This document shows, one piece after another, positions 56,088-64,000 of a DNA stretch of 64,000 bases; position 1 is the stretch's first letter; each line of letters opens with the position of its first letter. This DNA is from Herbaspirillum sp. SJZ107 (GTDB lineage Bacteria > Pseudomonadota > Gammaproteobacteria > Burkholderiales > Burkholderiaceae_D): positions 806,001 through 870,000 of the forward strand of contig NZ_VFNH01000001.1 in the NCBI RefSeq assembly GCF_006715485.1, in the 5' to 3' direction. A program made the translations under genes and the position numbers. The notes below the pieces were generated by a model, which was not told the origin of the DNA, ran no database searches, and saw nothing but the letters and a program-made list of their open reading frames with translations.

Positions 56088-56720
56088 ATGTTCAAAAAAG
56101 TCCTGGCACTTGCTTGCACCGCGTTGTTCTCGCTGAACGCCTCCGCAGGCTACATTCAATATAACTTCACCGGACCGATCAGCGGCTATGTCGTCCAGCA
56201 TGACGACAACCAGTCGATTGCGGATTACCGGTTGACGGTGCCGATCGCCGGCACGCCGACAAACTATACCTTCGGCTTCAACGTTCAGCCTCTGGGAGCG
56301 GAAGGCGTGGATACCATCACTTCGGAATGGACGTATTTCCGCGATGGCGGACCGACCAGCTTTACTGTGTTCGATAACTTCGGGAGCGATCGCTATGCGA
56401 ATTTCAGCTTCGACATCACGCGCGCAGCGGATGGCACATACAGCTACTTTACCGAGTACTCGGCACGCATCCTGTTCCAGACGGGCAATGGCCTGCAGTT
56501 CCTGCCGTTCTCGGGTTCGCTGACCGGCACTGTGAGCGCCGGCACCATTGCGCCGAGCTATGCCAGCACCCTGGATTCGCTCGGTGGCTATGCAGAGTTC
56601 GTCCCGCGCATTGTGCCGACCTATATCGCCGCCGCCGAAGTGCCTGAACCTGCAAGCCTGGCCCTGCTTGCACTGGGCGGCCTCGGCGCAGCTGCCGCGG
56701 CCCGCCGCAAGCGCGCGTGA
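56088..56720 (+). CDS. PEP-CTERM sorting-domain protein
   Basis: The 210-residue exported protein starts with a signal peptide (MFKKVLALACTALFSLNASA) and ends in the PEP-CTERM tail VPEPASLALLALGGLGAAAAA followed by RRKRA (quoted in parts; total tail about 25 residues). The middle, YIQYNFTGPISGY..., is a beta-rich domain of unknown function. It is transcribed after an AT-rich leader and separate from the M4 protease. It has no partner of the post-PEP-CTERM type, unlike the unit at 8-10.7 kb. Confidence 0.88.
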   Translation: MFKKVLALACTALFSLNASAGYIQYNFTGPISGYVVQHDDNQSIADYRLTVPIAGTPTNYTFGFNVQPLGAEGVDTITSEWTYFRDGGPTSFTVFDNFGSDRYANFSFDITRAADGTYSYFTEYSARILFQTGNGLQFLPFSGSLTGTVSAGTIAPSYASTLDSLGGYAEFVPRIVPTYIAAAEVPEPASLALLALGGLGAAAAARRKRA

Positions 56721-56812
56721 TTCATGTAGTCCGGGTTCGACAAGGCCGCTGCCTGCGGCCGAAGCGAAGTTCCCCCTGCGGAGCCTTGGCCGGCAGGGTG
56801 TTTTCATTAAAG

Positions 56813-56840
56813 GCGCAGGCTGCAGCACTGCAGCCTGCGC
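56813..56840. terminator. palindromic hairpin near the end of the membrane protein gene
   Basis: GCGCAGGCTGCAG (56813-56825) and CTGCAGCCTGCGC (56828-56840) pair over 13 bases with only CA between. On the minus strand a short T-run follows, so it probably ends the gene at 56881-57243. Confidence 0.55.
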
Positions 56841-56880
56841 TCGGCCACCGTCCAGCCTGTCGCGCGGCTGCTGACCCGCC

Positions 56881-57243
56881 TTACTGCGCTGCCGGTACGT
56901 TCAGGGCGGTCCGGCACAGCCGCGCCGCCTGCAGGCCGATGCAGGTGGCAGTCGTCCAGTGGAACACATAGGGCAGGGCGAGCACAGCCAGGCCGGCCTT
57001 GCCCATGCAGAACGACAGCAGGATCGTGAGCGCGCCACAGAAGGAAGCGAGCGCGAAGCTCGTCGCGTGGCGGGCGGCCGTTTCCGAGGTGCCGGCCCCG
57101 AAGCCGATCAGCAGGGCGATGGCGGTACAGGTGGCAATGATGTCGACCGAGGGCGTCCCGGAAAAGCTGTGGTACAGGCGGGCGAGGACGAGGACCGTCA
57201 CCAGGTAGCCACCCAGGAAAACGGCAAGTTGGCGTAATTTCAT
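56881..57243 (-). CDS. small inner-membrane protein of unknown function
   Basis: The 120-residue protein has four hydrophobic segments. It begins MKLRQLAVFLGGYLVTVLVL, with SFALASFCGALTILLSFCMG and AGLAVLALPYVFHW among the rest. The ATG at 57243 is chosen because membrane topology starts there. No family is recognised. It stands alone; the 57244-57493 gap to the next gene contains no gene. Confidence 0.65.
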   Translation of the reverse strand: MKLRQLAVFLGGYLVTVLVLARLYHSFSGTPSVDIIATCTAIALLIGFGAGTSETAARHATSFALASFCGALTILLSFCMGKAGLAVLALPYVFHWTTATCIGLQAARLCRTALNVPAAQ

Positions 57244-57493
57244 TGGAAAATCTGGCAAGTTATGGCATCGTGCGATCAACGTGTCACACGGTAAGTATTG
57301 CCGCCAGTATACATGCACTTAGGAAATTCTGCCGCAACAAAAATGTTGGGTAGGTAGCTGATGAGGCGCGGTGTTGCGCACATGCCGAGGGAGCGATCTG
57401 CCGGACCAGCGTCCCGGCCTCCGGCCGGGAATCGGCTTATTTCGCCGGGATGAGATTCATGTTGCCATGCGGTTAACGAGGTGCCGGCGATCC

Positions 57494-58201
57494 TTACTCG
57501 CCCAGCAGCGGGAACGGGTTCACCGGGGTCCCTTTCCACCACTGCTTCTCGGGCGTCAGTTCGAACACGGCAAAGTGCAGGTGTGGCGCATTCGGATCCG
57601 AATTGCCGGTCACGCCGACGTAGCCGAGCGGGTCGCCGCGCTTGACGGTGGCCCCTTCCTGCAGGCCGTCGGCATAGCGGTCGAGGTGCGCATAATAATA
57701 GGCGTACTTTTCGGTCGGGTCGAACACATAGACGGTGAGGCCGCCCGGCTTGCTGGTGAACAGCTTGGCGATCTTGCCGTCGGCTGCCGCCACTACCTTC
57801 GTGCCTTTCGGCGCCATGATGTCGAGTGCCTCGTGGTGGCGTTCGTTGCCGCGCGGCTGGTCGAAGGTGTCGCGGATCTGGCTCAGCGCCATGCCGTCGA
57901 CCGGCACCATCAGCTTGCCGGCCGGCAGGGTCGGTGCGGACGACGCGGATGACTGCGCCGGCGCCGCCGACTGGTCGATGGCGCCCGGGCGCAGCGGCAA
58001 GTCGAGTTCGGTGAGATCGGGCATGACCTTCGGTGCCGGCGGCAACTGGCCGTCCAGGTTGTGTCCCGCCGCCGGCGCCGGCAGCGAACCGGTGTTCGCG
58101 GCCACGGCCGGGGCCGTGTCGTGCGGCATCTGGCGCAGCCAGACGAACAGGCCGCCGGCGCCGACCACGATGCCCAGCAAAAAGGTCATCAGCCATCTCA
58201 T
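57494..58201 (-). CDS. M23 family (LytM-type) peptidase
   Basis: The 235-residue protein has one N-terminal transmembrane or signal segment (residues 3-22), a Pro/Ala linker, and a C-terminal M23 domain (about 110-230) with metal ligands in HHEALDIMAPKGT and HLHFAVFEL. M23 enzymes cut peptidoglycan cross-links or act as non-catalytic activators. The first ligand region reads HHEALD where HxxxD is expected, so it is likely active. It follows the L,D-transpeptidase gene by 36 bases on the same strand, so the two wall enzymes are probably co-expressed. Confidence 0.9.
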   Translation of the reverse strand: MRWLMTFLLGIVVGAGGLFVWLRQMPHDTAPAVAANTGSLPAPAAGHNLDGQLPPAPKVMPDLTELDLPLRPGAIDQSAAPAQSSASSAPTLPAGKLMVPVDGMALSQIRDTFDQPRGNERHHEALDIMAPKGTKVVAAADGKIAKLFTSKPGGLTVYVFDPTEKYAYYYAHLDRYADGLQEGATVKRGDPLGYVGVTGNSDPNAPHLHFAVFELTPEKQWWKGTPVNPFPLLGE

Positions 58202-58237
58202 CGCATTCTCCTTGTTATATGTGAACCGGTCCCGCCA

Positions 58238-59380
58238 TCAATCCTGCAGCACGACCTGGGTACCGGCCTTGACCAGGCCCGCCACCTCGGCCGCGCTCCA
58301 GTTGGTCAGGCGGATGCAGCCGTGCGACTCGCTTTTTCCCACCATGCCGGGCACCGGGGTGCCGTGGATGCCGTAGTGCGGCTTGGACAAGTCGATCCAG
58401 GCCACGCCGACCGGGTTGTTGGGGCCGGCAGGCACGGTGGCCTTCTTGTCGCTTCCCTTTGCATCCCAGAACAGCTTGGGGTTGTAGTGGTAGGTCGGAT
58501 TGCGAAACACGCCTTCGATCTTCCACTCGCCGATCGGCAGCGGATCGTGTTCGCTGCCGGTCGAGGCCGGGTACTGGGCCAGCAGGTTGCCGGACGCGTC
58601 CTGCAGGGTCAGGATGCGGGCGTCGTTATAGACCACCACGCGCGCGGCCGGCGGCAACGGCGGCGTGCCGACCACGTTCGGGACCACGATCTGGGTGCCG
58701 AGCTGGCCCAGGTTCTTGCCCTGGTTCAGCTTTTCCACCAATGCCGGGCTGGCGTGGAATTTCTCGCCCAGGCCTTCGGCCGGGGTCGCATAACCGAGTG
58801 CCGGCAGCTTGGCCTTGTCCATCATCTCTTCCGGGATCGGCCGGAACGGGCCGGCGACGTCGGCCTCGGCCAGCGAGTAGCTGACCAGGGTCGGGGCGGT
58901 GTCGGCGTTCAGCGCATTCCAGGTGGCCTCGTCCAGCTTGCCGGTGACGGGCAGGTTGCGCGCTTTCTGGAAGCCGGACAGGGCCTGGCGCATGTTGGAG
59001 CCGAAGGCGCCGTCGATTTCGCCGGGCGAGAAGTGGGCACGGTCGAGCAGCACCTGGGCACGCAGCAGGCGCTCGAATTCAGCCTGTCTGGCGGCGGGAT
59101 CCTGTGCGGCCGGTGCCGTAGCCGCCGTCGCCGCTGCGGCTGCGTTGTCCTGGGCTGCGGCGGGCGGCTGCGCCGCTGCCGGGGCGGGTGCGGCCGCAAG
59201 CGGCGTGGCTTGCGCGGTGGGCGCCGTGTAGCCCGGCTTGGCCATGGGCGCGGCGGCCGGCGCAGTCATGCCGGTGGGCTGTTTTGTTGCTGCGGGCTGG
59301 GCGGCGGTGACCGGCTGGGCGCCAGCGGACAGGGTGGCGCCCAGGAGGGCGGCGAGAAGGGAAAGATGTTGATTCTTCAT
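58238..59380 (-). CDS. L,D-transpeptidase with peptidoglycan-binding domain
   Basis: The 380-residue exported protein has a signal peptide, a long Ala/Pro-rich linker (about 30-95), a PG_binding_1-like domain (residues about 105-150, [19 protein letters not shown]), and a C-terminal YkuD domain with active-site motif [19 protein letters not shown] and nucleophile Cys355. It forms 3-3 cross-links or attaches proteins to the wall. It is divergent from the ferredoxin gene. Confidence 0.93.
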   Translation of the reverse strand: MKNQHLSLLAALLGATLSAGAQPVTAAQPAATKQPTGMTAPAAAPMAKPGYTAPTAQATPLAAAPAPAAAQPPAAAQDNAAAAATAATAPAAQDPAARQAEFERLLRAQVLLDRAHFSPGEIDGAFGSNMRQALSGFQKARNLPVTGKLDEATWNALNADTAPTLVSYSLAEADVAGPFRPIPEEMMDKAKLPALGYATPAEGLGEKFHASPALVEKLNQGKNLGQLGTQIVVPNVVGTPPLPPAARVVVYNDARILTLQDASGNLLAQYPASTGSEHDPLPIGEWKIEGVFRNPTYHYNPKLFWDAKGSDKKATVPAGPNNPVGVAWIDLSKPHYGIHGTPVPGMVGKSESHGCIRLTNWSAAEVAGLVKAGTQVVLQD

Positions 59381-59512
59381 GGGGCACCTGCTGTTCTTGC
59401 TTCGGAAGTTTCAGGCTAAAGCTGCCTTCAGGCATGGTCTGTGCGGGAACGAACCCAAGATTGGGCAGACCGGCGCAGGCCGCCGCGGCATGGATGGGGC
59501 TACAATCGCGCC

Positions 59513-59818
59513 ATGCCGACATCGACCATCACCCTCCAGCCGTCCGGCTGGACCTTCCAGGCGGACGCCGATACGCCGCTGCTGCGCGCGGCCGAACAGG
59601 CCGGCTTCGAGCTGCCCAGTTCCTGCCGCAACGGCACCTGCCGCACCTGCATCTGTCGCGTGGCCGAGGGCGCGGGCAGGGTGCGCCACCTGGTCGAATG
59701 GCCGGGTTTGTCCCTGGAAGAAAAACGCGACGGCACTATCCTGCCATGCATCGCAGTGGCGCTGGAAGACCTGACGCTGGAACAGCGCCTCGCCAGGCAG
59801 GTCGGCTGGCCCGACTGA
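59513..59818 (+). CDS. [2Fe-2S] ferredoxin-type protein
   Basis: The 101-residue plant-type ferredoxin has cysteines in SSCRNGTCRTCICR and a fourth in ILPCIAV, the usual C-x4-C-x2-C...C pattern. It would carry electrons to an unknown oxygenase or reductase. The ATG at 59513 is used; the frame is open to 59441. The stop is 15 bases from the end of the converging esterase-like gene. Confidence 0.9.
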   Translation: MPTSTITLQPSGWTFQADADTPLLRAAEQAGFELPSSCRNGTCRTCICRVAEGAGRVRHLVEWPGLSLEEKRDGTILPCIAVALEDLTLEQRLARQVGWPD

Positions 59819-59832
59819 GCGGGCAGGGCGGA

Positions 59833-60753
59833 TTATTTCAGGGACGATTCGATCGCCTGCAGCACCAGCGGCCACGAGGCCGAGCTGGCCGCGACCTCGT
59901 CGTAGTGGCTGGCGCCCGGCAGGATGATCGTCTCCGCCGCATCGCCGGCAGCACGGGCGCGCTGCGCGTACGCATGGGCCACGCGCGGCGGCGATACCTT
60001 GTCCAGCTCGCCGGTGACGAGGATCGTGCGGCTGCCGTTCGGCATCAGCTCTGCAGCATTGGTGTCGCTGAACACGTCGGGACGGGACGCGCTGGGGCTG
60101 CCGGCCAGTTGCGCGGTCGTGCGCTCGCAGCTCGACTCGATCAAAGCCGCTTCGCGGCGCAGGTCGGCCAGGCCGCCGAGGCTGACCACGCGCCGCACCT
60201 GCAGGGTGCCGCCAGGGTGCAGCGGGCTGGCCGCGGGGATGCGGGCGCGCCCCGCCATCCACTGCACCAGCTGGCCGCCGGCCGAGTGGCCGACCGCCAC
60301 CAGGCGCCCGAGGTCGAGCGGGTAGCGTGCGGCCTGGGCCGCGAGGGTGTCGAGCGCCGCATTCATGTCCTGGTAGGTGCCGGGGTAGCCGCCGCCGGCT
60401 TCGTCGACGCGGCGGTATTCCACGTTCCACGAAGCGATGCCGCGCGCCGCCAGCGCGCCGGCGATGTTGCGCAGCTGCTCGATGCCGCCGAATTCCTTGG
60501 TCCAGCAGCCGCCGTGCACCAGCACCGCTACCGGGAACGGGCCTTTGCCAGGCGGCAGGAACAGTTCGGCATACTGGGACGGTGCGCTGCCGTAGGCGAA
60601 GGTGGCGCTCGGGGCGGGGCCGCTCAGGGCCATGTAGCTGGCCAGCTTCATCGGTACGGCCGGGACCGTGGTGTCGGCGGCGATGGCCGGCGCCGTGCCG
60701 GCAAGACAAGCGCTCAGGAGCAGGGCGCGGGCAGAAGCGGTCAGGCGCGGCAT
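59833..60753 (-). CDS. secreted alpha/beta hydrolase (esterase/lipase-like)
   Basis: The 306-residue protein has a signal peptide (MPRLTASARALLLSACLAG, cleaved near AIA-AD) and an alpha/beta hydrolase fold: oxyanion region VLVHGGCWTKEFG, nucleophile elbow GHSAGG, acid in LVTGELDKVSP and catalytic histidine in LPGASHYDEV. HGGCW puts it with the BD-FAE/carboxylesterase group. It is a single gene. The substrate is unknown. Confidence 0.87.
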   Translation of the reverse strand: MPRLTASARALLLSACLAGTAPAIAADTTVPAVPMKLASYMALSGPAPSATFAYGSAPSQYAELFLPPGKGPFPVAVLVHGGCWTKEFGGIEQLRNIAGALAARGIASWNVEYRRVDEAGGGYPGTYQDMNAALDTLAAQAARYPLDLGRLVAVGHSAGGQLVQWMAGRARIPAASPLHPGGTLQVRRVVSLGGLADLRREAALIESSCERTTAQLAGSPSASRPDVFSDTNAAELMPNGSRTILVTGELDKVSPPRVAHAYAQRARAAGDAAETIILPGASHYDEVAASSASWPLVLQAIESSLK

Positions 60754-60893
60754 GGGGGACTCCAGGATGTCAAAACGCAACTATACCAATCGCGGGGCGC
60801 CAGCGACAGCAGCCGCGCACGATTGAAAACTGCTCCCGATCTTCCATGCTAGTCTGCGCAAAACGTCAACCGTTTCACACACAGGAGAACGCC

Positions 60894-61073
60894 ATGACCC
60901 AGTCGAAATCCAGCGGTACCCAGAACAAGCAGTCGGAACACATGTCCGAGGAAGACCTGGCCAAGCAGCGCGCCGGCAAGGCGGACAAGAGCAGCCACGA
61001 CAACAAGTCGCGCGTCAAGGCCAGCACCGGTGAAGGCGCCGGCGGTGGTGCCAAGCAGAAGCAGAACCACTGA
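60894..61073 (+). CDS. small hydrophilic protein of unknown function
   Basis: The 59-residue protein is built almost wholly of polar and small residues: MTQSKSSGTQNKQSEHMSEE, then KADKSSHDNKSR and a Gly-rich end. It is predicted disordered. CAGGAG stands seven bases before the ATG. A strong terminator follows at 61096. I know no family by name; similar proteins occur in stress-responsive small-gene clusters of soil bacteria (inference). Confidence 0.65.
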   Translation: MTQSKSSGTQNKQSEHMSEEDLAKQRAGKADKSSHDNKSRVKASTGEGAGGGAKQKQNH

Positions 61074-61095
61074 CCCATCGAACGACGATGAACGC

Positions 61096-61138
61096 GCCGG
61101 CAGCATGGTAGCGCGCTGCCATGCTGCCGGCAGTTTTT
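61096..61138 (+). terminator. terminator after the 59-residue gene
   Basis: GCCGGCAGCATGG (61096-61108) pairs perfectly with CCATGCTGCCGGC (61119-61131), with an inner GC-rich loop, then AGTTTTT. Confidence 0.92.
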
Positions 61139-61170
61139 ACGGCTGATCCTTTTATTCAGGAGGGACGAAG

Positions 61171-61371
61171 ATGAGCCTACAAGAACGAGGATGGCCGCAG
61201 GGCGCCGGCATCCACGCCCATTCGACGCCGGACCCGGAATCGCCGGATCCGACCAATCCGGATTCGCCGCCGCCGAGCCCGGATCCGGACGACGTGCCGG
61301 CACCGTCGCGCGCACCGGTGCAGGAACCCGATGCGCCGACGGCACCCGTCAAGGCCGGCGCAGCAGCCTGA
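61171..61371 (+). CDS. small Pro/Asp/Ser-rich protein
   Basis: The 66-residue protein is dominated by Pro, Asp, Ser and Glu (HSTPDPESPDPTNPDSPPPS). It is acidic and surely disordered. AGGAGG lies six bases before the ATG, an excellent ribosome-binding site that supports a real gene in spite of the low complexity. Function unknown. Confidence 0.65.
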   Translation: MSLQERGWPQGAGIHAHSTPDPESPDPTNPDSPPPSPDPDDVPAPSRAPVQEPDAPTAPVKAGAAA

Positions 61372-61386
61372 CGGGGAGGACAGCCA

Positions 61387-61566
61387 TCAGCTCTTGGCTG
61401 GTGCGTCCTTGTCGTCCGGCACCTCGCCGTGCAACGGCGGGATTTCCTTGATCATCTGATCGGTTTCATGCTGGGCCGGCGAGCGTTCGCCGCTGCCGAT
61501 GTCGGCCTCGTGCAGCATGCCGCTGCCTTTGGCGCCCGGGTCTGGTTTTGGAATCGAGGTATTCAT
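61387..61566 (-). CDS. small acidic protein of 59 residues
   Basis: The short minus-strand gene encodes MNTSIPKPDPGAKGSGMLHE and continues to the end DDKDAPAKS. AAGGAG is six bases before the ATG, and the stop lies at 61387-61389. The composition is polar with many Pro, Glu and Asp. It converges with the 66-residue gene. Function unknown. Confidence 0.6.
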   Translation of the reverse strand: MNTSIPKPDPGAKGSGMLHEADIGSGERSPAQHETDQMIKEIPPLHGEVPDDKDAPAKS

Positions 61567-61774
61567 GGCTTGCTCCTTGCGTTGTCATGTTGACCTGATC
61601 CTAACAGTCCATCGCAGCAACTGGCGCGCAATAGGTGTCACGGCATGCGCAAGGCGTGCAGCAAAAGTCTTGCTGAAAGGATAAAATATGCAATATTCGT
61701 ACGTCAGCGCACATAAGCCGGCGGCGGAATTTTTATAATGGCTTATTGGCCATTTACTGGAGGAGAAAGCCGCA

Positions 61775-61915
61775 ATGAGCACCACCTTGCACAACAAGAT
61801 CTACCTGGGCCGCAACTCGCTGCTCGATTCGCGCCAGGTACAACTGGCCGCGCTGACGCTGGGCGTCCTGGCCGGTGCCGGCCTCGTCTGGTTTGCACGC
61901 CGTGCCCTCCGCTGA
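61775..61915 (+). CDS. 46-residue single-pass membrane protein
   Basis: The short protein has a polar start (MSTTLHNKIYLGRNSLLDSR) and one transmembrane segment (AALTLGVLAGAGLVWFA) with a basic end RRALR. GGAGGAG precedes the ATG by eight bases. This is the layout of small membrane regulators or phage-like toxins; there is no further evidence for either. Confidence 0.65.
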   Translation: MSTTLHNKIYLGRNSLLDSRQVQLAALTLGVLAGAGLVWFARRALR

Positions 61916-61992
61916 GCGGCCGCGCAGTTTGCAGGTTGCCGGACCAGCCCGCTGACGTTACCATGGCGGGCTTGTTTCCGTAGAAAGCCGTA

Positions 61993-62358
61993 ATGAAGAA
62001 CGAAAAACTGACGGGCGACGAATACGACGCCCTCGAATGGATCCGCCGCGGTACGCGCACCAACCCCTGTATCGGGCGCAATGCGAAGCGCCTGTCGGGC
62101 CTGAAGATGGCGCAGTACGAGCGCAACGGTACCCTGGTGCTGACGCCCAAGGGGCAGGAAGTGCTGTTCCTGCGCCGCTGCGTGCAGGCGCTCCGCGCGC
62201 TCGACGCCGATCCGTCCGCCGCCATCGACGACGACGTGGTCCAGTTCCTGAGCCGCAAGTCGCACATCGCCGCGCGCGAAGAAGGCGGCTACACGCTCAC
62301 CGCGCGTGGACGCGAATCGCTGGCCGACATCGCTGCCCAGGAGCCGCAGCCGCGCTAG
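61993..62358 (+). CDS. 121-residue protein with two similar helix-wing units, unknown function
   Basis: The protein shows an apparent internal repeat: residues about 30-60 end LVLTPKGQEVLFLRR, and residues about 85-112 end YTLTARGRESLADI. Each is a helix followed by a beta-turn-like LTxxGxExL, recalling a winged helix. One cysteine lies near the N-terminus. It is probably a small DNA-binding or regulatory protein, but no family is recognised. It has a weak ribosome-binding site. Confidence 0.6.
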   Translation: MKNEKLTGDEYDALEWIRRGTRTNPCIGRNAKRLSGLKMAQYERNGTLVLTPKGQEVLFLRRCVQALRALDADPSAAIDDDVVQFLSRKSHIAAREEGGYTLTARGRESLADIAAQEPQPR

Positions 62359-62413
62359 GCGGTAGGTGTGCACGATCGATCCGCCGCGCAGCCAGCAGCG
62401 CGGCAGGCGCCGC

Positions 62414-62611
62414 TCAGGCGTTGCGGCGGCGGTGCGGATAGACCAGCGTGCGCACGGCGATTTCGGCCGGCACATTCATCGCCGCCAGGAATTCCGCGGC
62501 GCGCTGCAGGCCCAGGCTCGGGACCGAAGCCACGGCCTGGTTCACCAGGTCGCGGGTGCGCATGTCGGTGCGCGGCTTGCGCTGCTCCAGGGTGACGGTG
62601 TCGGCGTTCAT
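62414..62611 (-). CDS. small protein of about 65 residues
   Basis: Short minus-strand gene: MNADTVTLEQRKPRTDMRTR then DLVNQAVASVPSLGLQRAAE and a closing YPHRRRNA. The start may also be at 62623. GAGAGA precedes the ATG at 62611. Amphipathic helices are likely. Function unknown. Confidence 0.5.
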   Translation of the reverse strand: MNADTVTLEQRKPRTDMRTRDLVNQAVASVPSLGLQRAAEFLAAMNVPAEIAVRTLVYPHRRRNA

Positions 62612-62717
62612 CGTCTCTCTCATTTATTCCGTGCGGCTATTGACAATAGATCAAAAACGCCAATTCTAGAAGAACGATGTCGTTTAGGCCACTACTAAAT
62701 GATGTCTTTGTTCATTT

Positions 62718-64000
62718 TCAGGCGAGGGCGGGTTCGGTCGCGACGTGCTTGCGCAGCAGCCGTTCGAAGTCTTCCGCGGGCAGCGGGCGCGAGAAATGGT
62801 AGCCCTGCATCTCGTCGCAGCCCTGGCGCCGCAGGTGGTCGAGCTGTTCGGCGGTCTCGACGCCCTCGGCGATCACCGACAGGCGCAGGTTGTGGGCCAG
62901 CGCGATGATCGAATCGACGATGGCGGCGTCGTTGGCGTCGTGGGTGATGTCGGCCACGAACGAGCGGTCGATCTTCAGCACGTCGATCGGGAAGCGCGAC
63001 AGGTAGGAAAAACTCGAGTAGCCGGTGCCGAAGTCGTCGATCGACAGCTTCACCCCGAGCGCCTTCATGCGGTGCAGCAGTTCCACCGCCGGCGTGACGT
63101 CGCCCATGAACAGGCTTTCCGTCAATTCCAGTTCCAGGCAGCCGGCGTCCAGGCCGGTATCGCGCAGCGCCGCTTCGATGCCCGGCAGCAGGTCGGCGGC
63201 GCCGAACTGGCGCGCCGACAGGTTCACGGCCACGCGCAGCCTGCCCAGGCCGGCATCCTGCCAGGCCTTGTTCTGGGCGCAGGCGGTGCGCATGACCCAG
63301 GCGCCGATCGGGACGATCAGGCCGGTGTCCTCGGCCACGCACACGAAGCGCGACGGCGGCACCATGCCCAGCTCCGGATGCTGCCAGCGGATCAGCGCTT
63401 CCATGCCGACGATGCGGCCGCTCTTCAGGTCGACCTGCGGCTGGTAGTGCAGCACGAATTCGTTGCGCTCCAGCGCGGAGCGCAGCCCGCTCTCGATGCG
63501 CACGCGTTCGAGCGACTCCTCGTTCATGGCCGGGGTGTAGAACTGGAAATTGTTGCGGCCCAATTTCTTGGCACGGTACATGGCAATGTCGGCGTGCTCG
63601 ATCAGGCTGTCGGCCGGGGTGCCGTCGCTCGGGAAGACGGCCACGCCGACGCTGCAGGTGACCAGGAATTCGCGGCTGCCGAGCAGGATCGGCCGCGCCA
63701 CCGCATCCATCACGCGCTGCACGATGGCCGGCGTGAGCGCTTCGTTGTCCTCGGCCAGGATCGCCACGAACTCGTCGCCCGACAGGCGCGCCACGGTGTC
63801 GGTGTCGCGCAGCGCCGCGCGCAGGCGCGCCGCCACCGTCATCAGGAGCACGTCGCCGGCCTTGTGGCCCATGCTGTCGTTGACGTACTTGAAGCGGTCG
63901 AGGTCGAGCAGCATCACCCAGACCGGGCGGCCGTTGCGGCTGGACCAGGCCACCGCCTGGCCGAGGCGGTCCTGCAGCAGCGAACGGTTGGGCAGGCCGG
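62718..64000 (-). CDS. GGDEF-EAL c-di-GMP protein (N-terminus outside window)
   Basis: The gene runs off the right edge; 427 residues are visible. They comprise most of a GGDEF domain beginning at its GLPNRSLLQDRL motif (coded at the edge) with active site SGDEF, in which G1 is replaced by Ser, and a complete EAL domain. The EAL domain has the motif EAL in GMEALIRW, the DDFGTGYSS loop and the E-V-E region IAEGVETAEQ. The SGDEF variant suggests a degenerate cyclase and that the protein acts as a phosphodiesterase. The stop is at 62718-62720. It may carry further N-terminal sensor domains not seen here. Confidence 0.93.
   Translation of the reverse strand, partial: GLPNRSLLQDRLGQAVAWSSRNGRPVWVMLLDLDRFKYVNDSMGHKAGDVLLMTVAARLRAALRDTDTVARLSGDEFVAILAEDNEALTPAIVQRVMDAVARPILLGSREFLVTCSVGVAVFPSDGTPADSLIEHADIAMYRAKKLGRNNFQFYTPAMNEESLERVRIESGLRSALERNEFVLHYQPQVDLKSGRIVGMEALIRWQHPELGMVPPSRFVCVAEDTGLIVPIGAWVMRTACAQNKAWQDAGLGRLRVAVNLSARQFGAADLLPGIEAALRDTGLDAGCLELELTESLFMGDVTPAVELLHRMKALGVKLSIDDFGTGYSSFSYLSRFPIDVLKIDRSFVADITHDANDAAIVDSIIALAHNLRLSVIAEGVETAEQLDHLRRQGCDEMQGYHFSRPLPAEDFERLLRKHVATEPALA

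Overview
The window looks like a chromosomal segment of a GC-rich betaproteobacterium of the family Oxalobacteraceae, most like Massilia or a close relative. The evidence is the hemC-hemD-hemX-hemY order, the trxB / ftsK-lolA-rarA ... serS neighbourhood, nadE next to glnB, several PEP-CTERM proteins, and a protein repertoire typical of soil and surface bacteria. This assignment is inference from gene content; no 16S gene is present. I see no insertion sequence, prophage, CRISPR array or rRNA operon.

Layout. 0-8 kb is core metabolism: ppc, divergent from the haem operon hemCDXY, then ppa. 8-10.7 kb is a compact three-gene PEP-CTERM unit: an anchored secreted protein, a small secreted protein and a PA-domain zinc protease. 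10.9-20.3 kb is a large minus-strand uptake locus: TonB-dependent receptor, alpha/beta hydrolase, periplasmic binding protein and a complete Liv-type ABC importer. It faces a LysR regulator across a 268-base gap that carries three GTGC/GCAC palindromes. 20.3-25.6 kb holds scattered single genes (SDR, GNAT, GGDEF, methyltransferase, FemAB-like). 25.7-28.2 kb is nadE-glnB, followed by a TRIC-type channel gene whose 5' leader can fold into a 12-bp hairpin with a tandem repeat in the loop, then an orphan bacteriophytochrome. 31.3-38 kb is smr, trxB, ftsK, lolA and rarA.

38.1-45.5 kb is an accessory island inserted between rarA and serS, which are neighbours in many proteobacteria. It contains three parallel beta-helix (predicted) lipoproteins, two of them nearly identical over their helix domains, plus a polysaccharide flippase and a glycosyltransferase. 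The two near-identical paralogues share an upstream block that fits an RpoE/AlgU-like promoter (GAACTT-N16-TCAAA), so I infer surface-polysaccharide handling under envelope-stress control. serS is followed by two tandem copies of tRNA-Ser(CGA) in a duplicated 295-base unit, next to a leucine-rich-repeat protein kinase.

49-60.8 kb is rich in exported hydrolases and envelope enzymes: a YpfJ-type zinc protease, an M4 protease, an M23 peptidase and an L,D-transpeptidase. It also has an alcohol dehydrogenase paired with a His-rich protein and a second PEP-CTERM protein. 60.9-62.6 kb is a run of very short genes with mostly strong ribosome-binding sites and no recognisable function. The window ends inside a GGDEF/EAL protein.
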